Assembly: GCF_023898865.1 (NCBI RefSeq)
Contig: NZ_JAGSOV010000062.1
Location: 1 to 64,000, forward strand
Direction: 5' to 3'
Length of the DNA: 64,000 nucleotides
From: Pseudonocardia humida
GTDB lineage: Bacteria > Actinomycetota > Actinomycetes > Mycobacteriales > Pseudonocardiaceae
In this document: positions 60,501 through 64,000 of the stretch, in pieces
How positions within the stretch are numbered: the first letter of the stretch is position 1
Layout of the letters: every line of letters starts with the position of its first letter
Program-made: the position numbers and the translations under genes
Notes under the pieces: model-generated
What the model was told of the DNA's origin: nothing
What the model saw: only the letters and a program-made list of their open reading frames with translations
Database searches by the model: none

Positions 60501-63500
60501 GCGTAGGCGGGGCCGGCGCTCGGACCCTGGTAGTCGCGCAGCATGATCTCGTCGCGAACCGCCCGGACCTCACCGCCGAGCTTGACGTCGACCGCGCGCC
60601 CGGCGATGTCCGTGGCGACCGTGACCGCGCCCCTGCGCCCCGCCCCGGCGGTGATCTCGCTCTCCCGCGCCAGGTGCTCCGCCATCGCGGTGAGCAGCTG
60701 CGGCTCGACGCCGTGCCGGCGGAGCAGCGCCTCGACGGCCTTCGCCTCGGCCACGGTGGAGACCCGGATCAGCACCGGATAGCCCTGCTGGTGGGCGGCC
60801 AGCGCGTCGACGACCGCCGCCTCGCGCGCCTGCGCCGTCGTCGCGTGGGTGATCGGGTCGAGGTCGATGCGCTTCGAGGCGCGGTACGGCCACACGTGGG
60901 TGACCTGCTTGCCGTAGGTCCGCGCGAACAGCCCGCGGCCCGCCGCCCCGCCGACGGTGCCGGTCATGCCGGTCCACTCGGCCTTCTCGAGCAGCTCGTG
61001 GGCCTTGATCGAGTCGATGATCCGGGTCGGCGCGCCGACACCGCGTTCGCCGAACTCCTTGAACTCGATCGCCTCGTGCAGCCCGTCGCCCAGCCTGCGC
61101 CCGACCAGCGGCCGGTTGTCCTCGGCGAGCAGGACGATCGAGCCGTCCTCGACGAGGTAGTCGTGGTTGCGCCGCTTGCCGTACTCGGCGATCAGCGCGT
61201 TCTCCACGCGACGGCGCATCCCGGCGTTCTCGGCCTTGCGCAGGTCGATCGCGCCGCGCTCCAGCCCGGCGATGTGCGCGACACCCGACTCGGTGAGCTG
61301 GAAGGTGCGCGGGTCGTAGTGGCCGTTCGGGTTGTCCTTGGAGACCGGCTTGAGCCCGGAGCGCGCGGCCCAGCGGGCCGCGTACAGGTCGGCCAGCGGC
61401 CGGACGGCGTCGGGAACCTGCTCGCTGAGGATGAACGGCACGGGGCCGTCGTCCAGCAGGACCAGGTCGATCTCGTCGATCAACCGGAACGCGATCTCGC
61501 GCTTCGGCACCACGACGTTCTGGGTGCGCTCCCGCAGCACGTCGAACGCGAACTCGCTGACCGCTCCCACGACGATGTCGGCGCGGTACGCGGCGGCCTT
61601 GCCCTCGGCCGACCGCTGCCCGGTCAGCAGCTCCACCTTCAGCCCGAACTGCTCGGCGATGCGCCTGACCTCGGGCACGACGTCGGCCGCGAAGCGGTCG
61701 TTCGGACTCCACCACTGCACCGAGGTGCCGTTGCGGCGCTCCAGCAGGGCACGGGCCACGAGAGCGATCGACCCGGTCAGGGTCTTGCCCTCGCTGGTCA
61801 GCATCTCCACCACGCGCGCGTCACGCGCGAGCGCGATGGCACCGACCACCTGGTTCGGCCGCGGCGTCCGCTCGGGCTGGTCGCGGCGGGCGACCTCGCA
61901 GACGACGGCCACGCACTCGAGCATCGCGTCCGCGACGGAACGCTCCCCGCGCTCGACCTGCTCGGCGAGCCTGTCGGGCCGCTGGCGCAGCGCATCGTCG
62001 GTCCACTGGCGGAACTCCCGCCCGTAGCCCGCCGCCGCCCGGAGGTCGGCGCGGTACTGCGCGCGGGCCTGACGCCACTGCTCGATCGCGTCGCGGACGC
62101 GCGCCCCCACGCCGGCGGCCTGGGTCGGCGCCTGCGGGGTCGAAGCCGTGTCGTCGGGGATGGCACCGGCGGCTGGTGGGCCGCGGGCGCTGGTCCCGCC
62201 GGCGTGCGGGGCCGGGGCCTGCTCGGCGCCGTTGGGGCGCGCCGGAGCGGACGGTTCCAGCGTGCGGCGCGGGGGCAGCGGACCGGTGACGCCCGGCTCC
62301 CCGCCGCCGCTGCCGCCCGGCGACGCGGCGGTGCGGCCGCCTGCGCCGACGTTCTCCACCGGCGGCACGGTCGGCTGGCCGTGCGGTGCCCGGCTCGGGT
62401 CGCGCGGCGCCTGCGGGGCGCCGCCACCGGAGGGCTGTTCGGGGCTGCGGCCGCCGGGTGGCGCCGCGGCCGGATCGCCGGCGGGAACGCGACCGGTCGG
62501 GCTCGCCGACGGCTCGCCCGCCGGGGCCCGGGCACCGGACGCGTCCGCCGCAGCGGCCTGCGCCGACGCAGCCGGTTCGGGCGCTGCGCTCGCGGTCGCG
62601 CCGTCAGCGGAGCGCGCTCCAACGGGCTCGCTCGGGCTCTGGACGGTCGGCTCGGCCTCGGCCCGCAGAACTCCCGCCGGAGCGGTCGAGCCGGCCGCGC
62701 GACCGTTCGTACCGGCCACGGGCTCCTGCGGCCCGGCGGGGCGGGCCGGCGCGGCCGGCCTGATCGGCCTGACGACCGGCTCGGTCACCGGGCCCGCACC
62801 GGCGGCGGCCGGGTCGCCGATCCGGGCCGTCGGGGCAGCCGGCCGGACCACCGGAGCGGCCGGCGCACCGGCGCGCACGGGCGCCGCAGCAGGACCGGCG
62901 GCGGGCTGGACGACCGGCTCACCGGCACCGGCGGCCGGGGCCTGCACGCTGCGGGAACCCGGCTGGACCACCGGCTCACCGACAGCCGCGGGAGCCCCAC
63001 CAGCACGAGCACCCGGCTGGACGACCGGCTCACCAGCGGCCACCGGAGCCGCACCAGCACGAGCGGTGGGCTGCCCCACCGGCTCGGTGGCAGGCGCAAC
63101 CCGGCTCCCCGCTGCGCCCACCACCGGCTCACCGGCCCGGCTGCCCGCGGAACCGGACGCCGGCTCACCGCCGCGGACGGGGGCGACCACCGGGTCGGCG
63201 ACCGGCGCGCCGGCCTGTGCGTCGCGGCCGGCGGCCGCGGGGCGCGCGACCGGCTCCGCCGCCCCGGCCTGGCCGGGGACGGGCTCGGTGGCCCGCACCG
63301 GGACGTCGCCGGGTCGTCCGGCCGTCTCCTCCGCCATCCGGGCGCCCGACGCGGCAGGCTCGGCTGCCGGGGCTCCGCGCACCGGCGCGGTCGTGGTCGT
63401 GTCCCGCGCACCCGTCGGCTCGGCTCCGGGCTCGCGGCCGAGGACGAGCTCGTCGGGAGCCAGCCGCTGCGCGGGGCGCGGCTCCTGCCGGCCCGCGGCC

Positions 63501-64000
63501 TGCGCCGCGACCTGGACCGGCACGGCGTCGCCGGAGCCCGCGAGCGTGCGGTAGGCCCAGTCCAGCCTGCCCAGGCGCACAGCCGCCATGCGCTCGGGCC
63601 CGAACACCTTGGAGGCCACGGAGCTGGGCCCCATGAGGTCGGCGCCTCGGGCCAGGACCTGACCGCCGCGGTAGGCGCTGGTGATCGACCCGGGGCTCGC
63701 GTCACGGCCGACGCCGAGCACTGCGCCGGCCGCCTTGGTCGTGACCAGCCCGGTGAGGCCGCGAGTGCCGTAGGTGCCGGCCGTCCAGGCCGCCGAGTCG
63801 AGCACTCGGGCGGCCTTGGGCAGGCCCGCGGTCGAGGCGGCCTTGGCCATCGGCGCCAGGGTCGAGGACGCGCGGTTGGCCAGTCCGCGGGTGGCGACGC
63901 CCCACGCCCGGTAGGGCATCGACACGATCTGCACCGGCACGTTGATCACTGGCGAGCCGGCGATGCCGGCGAAGCGCTCGGCACGCGCGGCCAGCTGCCC
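45536..64000 (-). CDS. Giant multidomain protein: SecA-like motor, beta-rich repeats, two trypsin-like proteases, HELTH metallopeptidase motif (5' end beyond window)
   Basis: A single frame stays open from 64000 to the stop at 45536: over 6,150 residues with no start needed inside the window. Numbering from GTG 63949, the order is: Ala/Pro-rich repeats (~160-420); SecA-like motor (~640-1220); HTH-like helices (~1440-1490); membrane segments (~1757-1850); Thr/Ser/Pro linker (~1860-1945); coiled coil (~2330-2395); beta-rich repeats (~2590-4070); duplicated module (~4118-4243 and ~4535-4660) around a nuclease-like segment; protease 1 (His4882, Asp4947, Ser5038); membrane segments (~5313-5415); protease 2 (His5632, Asp5695, Ser5776); HELTH at 5979-5983. 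Real SecA is ~900 residues and lacks all later parts. It is expected at the membrane or exported; function is not known. Composition does not stand out from the neighbours. Confidence 0.85.
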   Translation of the reverse strand, partial: GQLAARAERFAGIAGSPVINVPVQIVSMPYRAWGVATRGLANRASSTLAPMAKAASTAGLPKAARVLDSAAWTAGTYGTRGLTGLVTTKAAGAVLGVGRDASPGSITSAYRGGQVLARGADLMGPSSVASKVFGPERMAAVRLGRLDWAYRTLAGSGDAVPVQVAAQAAGRQEPRPAQRLAPDELVLGREPGAEPTGARDTTTTAPVRGAPAAEPAASGARMAEETAGRPGDVPVRATEPVPGQAGAAEPVARPAAAGRDAQAGAPVADPVVAPVRGGEPASGSAGSRAGEPVVGAAGSRVAPATEPVGQPTARAGAAPVAAGEPVVQPGARAGGAPAAVGEPVVQPGSRSVQAPAAGAGEPVVQPAAGPAAAPVRAGAPAAPVVRPAAPTARIGDPAAAGAGPVTEPVVRPIRPAAPARPAGPQEPVAGTNGRAAGSTAPAGVLRAEAEPTVQSPSEPVGARSADGATASAAPEPAASAQAAAADASGARAPAGEPSASPTGRVPAGDPAAAPPGGRSPEQPSGGGAPQAPRDPSRAPHGQPTVPPVENVGAGGRTAASPGGSGGGEPGVTGPLPPRRTLEPSAPARPNGAEQAPAPHAGGTSARGPPAAGAIPDDTASTPQAPTQAAGVGARVRDAIEQWRQARAQYRADLRAAAGYGREFRQWTDDALRQRPDRLAEQVERGERSVADAMLECVAVVCEVARRDQPERTPRPNQVVGAIALARDARVVEMLTSEGKTLTGSIALVARALLERRNGTSVQWWSPNDRFAADVVPEVRRIAEQFGLKVELLTGQRSAEGKAAAYRADIVVGAVSEFAFDVLRERTQNVVVPKREIAFRLIDEIDLVLLDDGPVPFILSEQVPDAVRPLADLYAARWAARSGLKPVSKDNPNGHYDPRTFQLTESGVAHIAGLERGAIDLRKAENAGMRRRVENALIAEYGKRRNHDYLVEDGSIVLLAEDNRPLVGRRLGDGLHEAIEFKEFGERGVGAPTRIIDSIKAHELLEKAEWTGMTGTVGGAAGRGLFARTYGKQVTHVWPYRASKRIDLDPITHATTAQAREAAVVDALAAHQQGYPVLIRVSTVAEAKAVEALLRRHGVEPQLLTAMAEHLARESEITAGAGRRGAVTVATDIAGRAVDVKLGGEVRAVRDEIMLRDYQGPSAGPAYARAREAATRQAKAQIAAERAQLDVEGGGLHMIGIGSARNARIEEQLRGRSGRNGANGTTRIHRSLEDQVLRERAQVELTAERPAGGYAGAMDAPAVGVLFDLARSQSDAITASRLAAATTRSGGRESDVQPGVLTHDRLADLDAMPFGYAADLDAAALAALVAGEPVPALSSLSEPELERARTLAQTVLADALQAERALAAQELGELIPAPRLVAQPVTEADIAALTTEMAQVQEAFRELERSSELAERLASDLADVAAAVTIAGRLLDERGEGWRARPTAAERPADGEPLRLNTLQTRLLRAFHDYARGVDIEGIAAGMGVDVQAVAWYVDTAIELLRTRDGRGVRTEAGVRDQVAAEAGSLVAEWAEARDRLRTAEDDGLYGAERPLWNRGERVEEMVGQLPPAMREGVYAALVSAGLTTRTQVRGTTDEGLRAAGLDAAALAAVRALLGRPTQRDRIAAGWQRGADLTDTPAWTEAGLRQVLLGTLGLGGPDTADLVEQAGLDVPTLMQMSGVERMLVLSPTATGLLGRVRDDPDALTEAERAAVVEQASGALRHLGAGYSDLAAAALIAEVVAAAGPAAAVPADSSTDAGAGTGRTDGTPGSPRPQGPRAVVATGAAIALVGGGLAVLPAGAVVGPALLGAGTVVLATPALRKLWAPALARGPPAALARRSAVAAMFLALAFSPVAAVASGFMTPAAAAQTSSAVLAYAPVEPGAPSSTATPSSTATPSGTGTPAPSGLPVPSDSPAPADTPAPASGPAPSGDPTTSVEQTTPTAPAPSGTDAPAPPAASADEGGGWAAWLERWTIGVGTAYLAWRAGRWSVKWLIEARPRWKAARAARAKQRAALAELTEYRRTHDIGDAGTRWPLSEQMHRVAETGVAIDRIAGAVYLPEATVDLLIAEYAFTMRLLATPASDASPTTERDRVLAALEAEFTAAWADRHRFRGALLERVHVLLVDAEALAGGWWPGLVALRDAAVTVDWELSWKPGQLLVRPRSGWFDRYVPTGDEWTVPMEDVVAATTFLTPPPGQPQLTDPTELAAAQQRRTVHALARLGLLVGSEDVPAVVAALNTLAEQVDAQPHLLEAGTRAAGELLAEESARSAEHSALIPEATSLLELAGPDTLAARDAARHRAALRRDLEADASAVKEAAGDLTGSNPAAAAQRLAAEVDRMFDLLGAPQEEALAAALAARNEELKEAAKEKKAKEEAVKEAKGKKDRSQKEGVRKAEAELDLAKEVETRATRIVAAHEAAIAGLEPAQQAYVRLAAAPADQAVGLAETASERVKEYRELLAATRPEEIALATGIVTGRLPRLDELTKRVNALLKQRGLRHRYTQADLDAAVRAQFRRAATPEGLVLPVPAFEWPAGVPVFGGVAAEIKVVWKALGWSAVLDPAQAWGRVAAELMIGSMPQGGGLASASTSGQRRGGVTSKVDLLAMADLLVHGRLAELREAVSVTFSLTQNRSSNHSRSISAGSYALGGGVSDNRGPSSLYEVDAQWQLSIRTTRKQERTWEQVASIGNARPATLKGGYTDAARQAEMTTLWVSHAYDERGPPQREWKDTPGTRFGTFPAYAPISVGGLEDLVDAVAAKLGRGARVGGLTRAQLRAFLIAEFGARLDTADADDLRMEVTDRLGRPKAQLVVTAAPDLANARMVGRASSKELLEDLHVWFSTVAATVSAGASTGWTHALSAELAGAALQDASPYKPSAGVSRNWSTTASTGLSSNQTAIRPGVHRYTGYSQAYSVPWKYTVRVEHLNRRGSSQEVHGKGDVLLRMAEYDAYMHGLPIDPAAADKTGGSVRLRGELIKDAPPGREGRAPDFLGNGVGQVRTVGHGLVRDVPWDKIKLVRAAVEAKLRGTGLLPGRGPVPNKSVRAIQQANLRDLRDLISPDRWETGYDQAVTSGLAMTLEVPRSRWLRLSTAQRVQVVVELEPLWGVRNEGARYQGYTTSWTKVGLDIQSNTSGQSAGSSWGSGYSADAGRAGSVGLDQSPEPGMQTEGTRSIGLNARIGRGRSAGQSIGTTVNVVTLVEGMGATAGFQVEHVVTVTVRRHGKVVHRFSDPRWNFNASIMVAADLLPDSPGYVSSTPQALPDWARTRLVPLSLDARGLYKEIRAALRRKHPLLTLGPEGEQLLHELAGPDRLRASLLDLTTSGLRVRVPMRTPIGWTKWVDVTLRGRYGHSKLLTVASLLTGDINLTLNSLGAEQGRSVGGGAGGSFGFGFSQLLPPRWGFKPGGTYGRGRSASWSSLGIWGREFLSIELGKHHISTMDMSIDVAVGDEFVSSRPAVDVNLVHAIPERDVIDNYARATRDEDGKPFELPIDVVADAVERMLAKDLLLDLRTTRQVLRRYLDDSAGAGRMAVDHKPDRLRDYVVEQVNDELKRRRDAKLPNVPGDAPGALALGNVLRSAAALTKAELVVDVPEQFRDTVGEAVVERADLHHGGRHTELFDEIVGAVDEAVPGLLDDQMLWNWLSNQFTGKRWRGHLDRMFSSGGMELTVPVRTRTGGLGAFFPRTRRLHIAVDARFTGLPTLAGRTDTVGLIIQDYAYQQRDAARRHTRGPGAEIGGDTGFSAWGSPVLGPSAGLGTGRDRTRSSSPSAQATTLRGVASWEGADRVRQQVTLSLQVWQETPNPRTLPAWLRRGAAAAVHRAGPTQAVVRALDGEIIRLLPDGLVQPTTVAEAEAARRRTQPAARVPFTLPAQVRIDARGAALVAPLVEALSSRDLLGPGVAADQRHLLEHVLAPVALSVFLDRIATPDGVRMARIPVPGWPGEFVDVELRAELRADRFIVLDRGKVEIRTVFRDQDQVNTASGTSHLPFPTLSGGLGADPTALSVGGAVFDQSSHGRNSVHGLRYETTVYEQGTASTIAAAVLYHLTVRRVVVRGGAASRTISERVLPDLVEGVAYLTAFANDLAGLRRTGWGIDGERAHAVEVPRAEGTPFPAPRWGPGPSAHLGGTASTGSFSGGGALAEGGYGASDNDLVAQALAELWADRLAAAPVGAVPGRGPPEVGLQSDERLLEVGFDELVGAFRAVGADPVRAVDLAARMHAFSWRDRATGLGVIVVPAQRFAELRRSGLLGEVLEHERRFHLRGHDDPHGAEHRADADRIIGRQGRAAVGGAPTAATAAAPAVTQRIAELDSPRGPPLAPGAARLVGIADAEVREYGGVLLAAAERAKYHADPQRYTTAQGWVGQVAGAVLEELARPEVEQLAGPADAVLKNVHLFALAQSGKVGADLAEIDYLIVGPAGARASVSVKLDSGKYRQAHEQQLLDRLYLMAASSLDELQASVKAMVPQISEKKLRRINAAFVEWEGSGGPVPLAEFRSRYPGVGRAGVAVHRLTPASDGPGLHVAVTKAEIRAAVSAAVARRVAELDAAGPPVARPGALAEDGYEAEDNALVAQAVAEWWADRLAAAPVGSVPGRGPPEAGLQSDERLLEVGFDELVSAFRAVGADPARAVDLAARMYAFSWRDRVSGLGVIVVPAERFAELLRYGLWDEVLGHERRFHLLRAARGGHSHDAQRILGLLEGARAQDAAVVAHVVSGLAAEVEHGRAGVHRLDVGDPATTALSGLTGDELRAAGCLGLCVVDGLAEAVAAAGGPRDATVGVLDGTAYLDPRAGTAASAVDAGARRAQFEAVLTLSASNRVVWRFGAVAPVAGRPRHFVEIDDGRAESAWQGAELGTEPHPLVARTVRITSTVPPADGGRSERFVASGVLHRVDGVTGYVLTNRHVVADVVGKRGGRLQVEVTTASGVLRVPGWVVAKPEDEDFAAALVAVGAAVDLRDARWQIDRGKFDLALVRIVHPQLTGMQLPPLSFDRLDAGEAAAVVGFPKTVIPASGPDGAVADLATGAAHLLVSAARAVAKERQDLSVGLRLDGNPWAVQGSSGGPVGRVGRAASGSTIVALHHGTLPARPLSLFPHRGPFTGVVDGPVVGGYARASGVTGADVVGVGLRPEELDRLAHDLVVRLTRDGGSSLLANLVGNELFPLGAAEEDVLAAAERSPRLVLGRPGADGDDRMRGVVAVPAGVDANDVIAPPVGTALVRLADGTREPVDAPILSVGASVAAAVRTSRGSEIVSALLLHRADGWHVAAMPRAPPVLVGGQPVAGVAAVPLGTVVTVEGEAFQLVEAGGSAPATGGADAPTVGPGARTGSVATGWGGRIARALVLAAVTAMTAVLDPVPAAAASAGAAAAPEASGPGGWMAIAVAVAGGVGGLALLLRAPFASATADPAPDAATRQATRWRAVRRWAAGVAAAVLLGGVRGSAPMVIDYLPLRDPAAVREEEAERRELAAEFTEKGFVSRGAVAGRGELLALPDARGDELLIGVAADPVMSLLDELRGLTFSRYLVPDVFSPGVLGESATPLEIAGAWQNRAERPYARAGALESYLTTSANRAGMSEHTVALLVVRTELGAWLVQSQRVPADYAAAAPGAVGAGPVLAGDLVERVTRAVVRLRLAGGRSLGSGVLVDPSGTVLTAAHVLDGAREQGEAIVAELWNGRTIGTRVLEMPDAEAVQRRIERLHGPGRLSGPVSFTGEDADGVDIGALRLTLDDDRGPLPFLPVARVRPAPGEPVMSIGYPGASDTAQFLTVAGGPVSPFRPFDADDRPDLKDFSFLGWSYGGASGGAVVNSRGELVSLLTGGMLDEEGVTSVHGQGGPEVTAVVVDSLLQQRRGRARPATRSGGGLRSGDRPGAAGRPVGAVAGRGPPVAGPRGGAALFSGRAPTRGEALAVDRYLRRATPASTVAVGSQELTARIGGLDPAEFDRAGCQEVCVHRDLTERAASSGGPADVAMWTTADRRVHVDDRVWEALANGVLDPVALGALWRHELTHAAHPDWSEARVHAEAPLRDLSALRAVAALHPDIAVLLARESHSDGRLTAVGVLVVLGTADGLQVLGHHPITDARASGRVFGRYLVRDADRALELTAAHAAELGLDFSGRPVRELTVTIDRPAGGPGTFSSQLTGAVELPFSGTAVGYRWGPSRP
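45540..46230 (-). other. C-terminal metallopeptidase-like domain (HELTH) of the giant protein
   Basis: The last ~230 residues contain WRHELTHAAHP with the zinc-ligand pair at H5979 and H5983 and the base E5980 (codons at 46001-46015). Glu and His further on (HAEAPLRD) could supply a third ligand. Upstream lies the motif AGC-x3-CV...GGP, which recurs degenerately at 49680-49790. The assignment rests on HExxH plus context. Confidence 0.6.
46500..47140 (-). other. Trypsin-like protease domain 2 of the giant protein
   Basis: The triad reads His5632 in VLTAAHVLDG, Asp5695 in GVDIGALRL and Ser5776 in GGASGGAVV, in the order and spacing of chymotrypsin-fold (Trypsin_2/DegP-like) proteases. GSGVLVDPSGTVLTAAHV is the standard opening and VMSIGYPG the strand before the active Ser. 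Confidence 0.85.
47680..48030 (-). other. Membrane segments between the two proteases
   Basis: Three hydrophobic stretches (RALVLAAVTAMTAVL, GWMAIAVAVAGGVGGLALLL, WAAGVAAAVLLGGVRG) separate protease 1 from protease 2. If they span the membrane an odd number of times, the two protease domains lie on opposite sides. Confidence 0.6.
48720..49440 (-). other. Trypsin-like protease domain 1 of the giant protein
   Basis: The triad reads His4882 in VLTNRHVVADVV, Asp4947 in GKFDLALVRI and Ser5038 in QGSSGGPVGR. Strands such as AAVVGFPKTVIP are in the usual places. All three catalytic residues are intact. Confidence 0.85.
49972..50345. repeat. Direct repeat copy B inside the giant gene
   Basis: This 374-base segment is a near-identical direct repeat of 51223-51596, offset by exactly 1,251 bases. 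It encodes a ~125-residue module (LVAQAVAEWWADRLAAAPVG, then SDERLLEVGFDELV, YAFSWRDRVSGLGVIVVP and GHERRFHL). Both frame and amino-acid sequence are kept. Confidence 0.85.
50480..51020 (-). other. Possible PD-(D/E)XK-like nuclease segment between the two repeats
   Basis: The stretch KVGADLAEIDYLIVG followed by ASVSVKLDSGKYRQ has Asp4392 and Lys4408 with the strand pattern of restriction-fold nucleases. The position usually holding Glu is Ser (S-V-K), so activity is doubtful. The call is from pattern only. Confidence 0.3.
51223..51596. repeat. Direct repeat copy A inside the giant gene
   Basis: Partner of 49972-50345. It encodes LVAQALAELWADRLAAAPVG, SDERLLEVGFDELV, HAFSWRDRATGLGVIVVP and EHERRFHL. 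The two copies differ at scattered positions but share no gaps, which points to a fairly recent duplication or recombination. Confidence 0.85.
51750..56170 (-). other. Beta-rich repetitive region of the giant protein
   Basis: About 1,470 residues are dominated by alternating short strands with Ser/Gly/Thr turns, for example HSRSISAGSYALGGGVSDN, WSTTASTGLSSNQTAIRPG, NTSGQSAGSSWGSGYSAD and GGGAGGSFGFGFSQLLPP. Each such stretch is followed by a V-x-V-x-V strand run. The pattern recalls pore-forming or adhesin-like beta domains; no family is recognised. Confidence 0.5.
56700..56970 (-). other. Coiled coil of the giant protein
   Basis: A highly charged heptad-like run (NEELKEAAKEKKAKEEAVKE, then GVRKAEAELDLAKEVETRAT) of about 70 residues lies between the membrane-proximal helical region and the beta-rich region. 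It could form a stalk or mediate oligomerisation. Confidence 0.75.
58110..58680 (-). other. Membrane segments plus Thr/Ser/Pro linker of the giant protein
   Basis: Hydrophobic stretches AVVATGAAIALVGGGLAVLP, VGPALLGAGTVVLATPAL and SAVAAMFLALAFSPVAAVAS are followed by about 85 residues of T/S/P/A/G (for example SSTATPSSTATPSGTGTP) and then an amphipathic WTIGVGTAYLAWRAGRW. This resembles a wall-spanning linker after a membrane anchor, placing the SecA-like part inside and the rest outside; topology is inferred. Confidence 0.6.
60280..62030 (-). other. SecA-like motor region of the giant protein
   Basis: Every SecA motor landmark is present in order: FRQWTDDAL lead; Walker A-like MLTSEGKTLTG with Lys722; DEID at 825-828 (SecA DEVD) in LIDEIDLVLLDDGPVPFILS; the pre-protein cross-linking region with LTESGVAHIAGLE and DYLVEDGSIVLLAEDNRPLV, then GRRLGDGLHEAIEFKE; MTGT at 995-998; VTVATDIAGRAVDVKLGG; GGLHMIGIGSARNARIEEQL and RGRSGRNG. 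The downstream scaffold/wing and the C-terminal SecB-binding zinc motif of SecA are not evident. The ATPase should be active by motif content. Confidence 0.9.
62690..63480 (-). repeat. Ala/Pro-rich repeat region with GEPVVQP motif
   Basis: About 260 residues near the N-terminal side are low-complexity Ala/Pro/Gly/Arg sequence in which GEPVVQP and close variants recur at roughly 20-residue spacing. It probably forms an extended, disordered linker before the SecA-like motor. Confidence 0.75.

Noticed and set aside
60280-62030. Housekeeping SecA (secA1 or secA2)
   Set aside because: The motor is embedded in one frame with 640 residues before and 4,900 after it, and lacks SecA's C-terminal zinc tail.
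62690-63480. CRISPR-like or tandem DNA repeat array
   Set aside because: The repetition is at amino-acid level (GEPVVQP) with varied codons and no constant spacers; it is coding low complexity.
1-64000. tRNA, rRNA, riboswitch or replication-origin signals
   Set aside because: No cloverleaf with a GTTCGA-type T-loop, rRNA segment, DnaA-box cluster or known riboswitch core was recognised by eye; a tRNAscan/Infernal run would settle it.

Overview
The window is about 74% G+C by eye, with the strong third-position GC bias, frequent GTG starts and short or leaderless 5' ends typical of high-GC Actinobacteria. The family mix (DUF397 protein paired with an XRE/DUF5753 regulator, TIGR03668-type F420-dependent PPOX protein, an ECF42-like sigma-factor fragment, many TetR/MarR/LysR/MerR regulators each facing an enzyme or transporter) fits a soil actinomycete, most likely Pseudonocardiaceae such as Pseudonocardia. 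The genus is an inference; no rRNA or tRNA gene was seen.

Layout. 1-230 holds the 3' end of an IS701-like transposase and a fragment of an IS5-like transposase. 399-3811 carries a GNAT acetyltransferase, a remnant of an ECF42-like sigma factor, a two-domain VOC protein and a MarR regulator divergent from an AmiC-like amide-binding protein. 3825-6290 is a short-chain amide utilisation operon (good sigma-70-type promoter, FmdB-like zinc ribbon, acetamidase/formamidase, AmiS/UreI channel), followed by an orphan OmpR-type response regulator and an alpha/beta hydrolase. 9.1-18.4 kb is a run of regulator/target pairs (MarR-hydrolase, LysR-MFS, TetR-aldo/keto reductase, TetR-quinone reductase, MerR), most with readable palindromic operators. 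18.6-22.2 kb holds small genes, including an XRE/DUF397 pair facing a two-gene operon of tiny proteins. 22.3-30.1 kb has an amidase, an Nramp-like transporter with an apparent 28-residue membrane peptide behind it, a secreted beta-helix protein, a ferric-reductase-like flavocytochrome, a STAS protein and an FAD oxidoreductase. 30.5-34.8 kb is a probable cell-envelope operon: a flippase-kinase fusion and an alkaline-phosphatase-superfamily membrane phosphotransferase. 34.8-44.8 kb has an EamA exporter/LysR pair, RecQ, an F420-type PPOX protein, two overlapping CorC/DUF21 genes and two aldehyde dehydrogenases.

The most unusual object fills the right third. One minus-strand reading frame runs from 64000 (open at its 5' end) to 45536, at least 6,150 residues. 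It carries, in order, a Pro/Ala-rich repeat region, a complete SecA-like motor (Walker A, DEID, pre-protein cross-linking region, MTGT, motif V/VI), an HTH-like segment, membrane segments, a Thr/Ser/Pro linker, a coiled coil, about 1,500 residues of beta-rich sequence, two copies of a ~125-residue module flanking a possible nuclease-like segment, a trypsin-like protease with full triad, more membrane segments, a second trypsin-like protease with full triad, and a C-terminal HELTH zinc-metallopeptidase motif. A 193-residue unknown protein lies just downstream on the same strand. This looks like a giant self-contained export, processing or polymorphic-effector protein with a possible partner; no characterised system with this combination is known to me.
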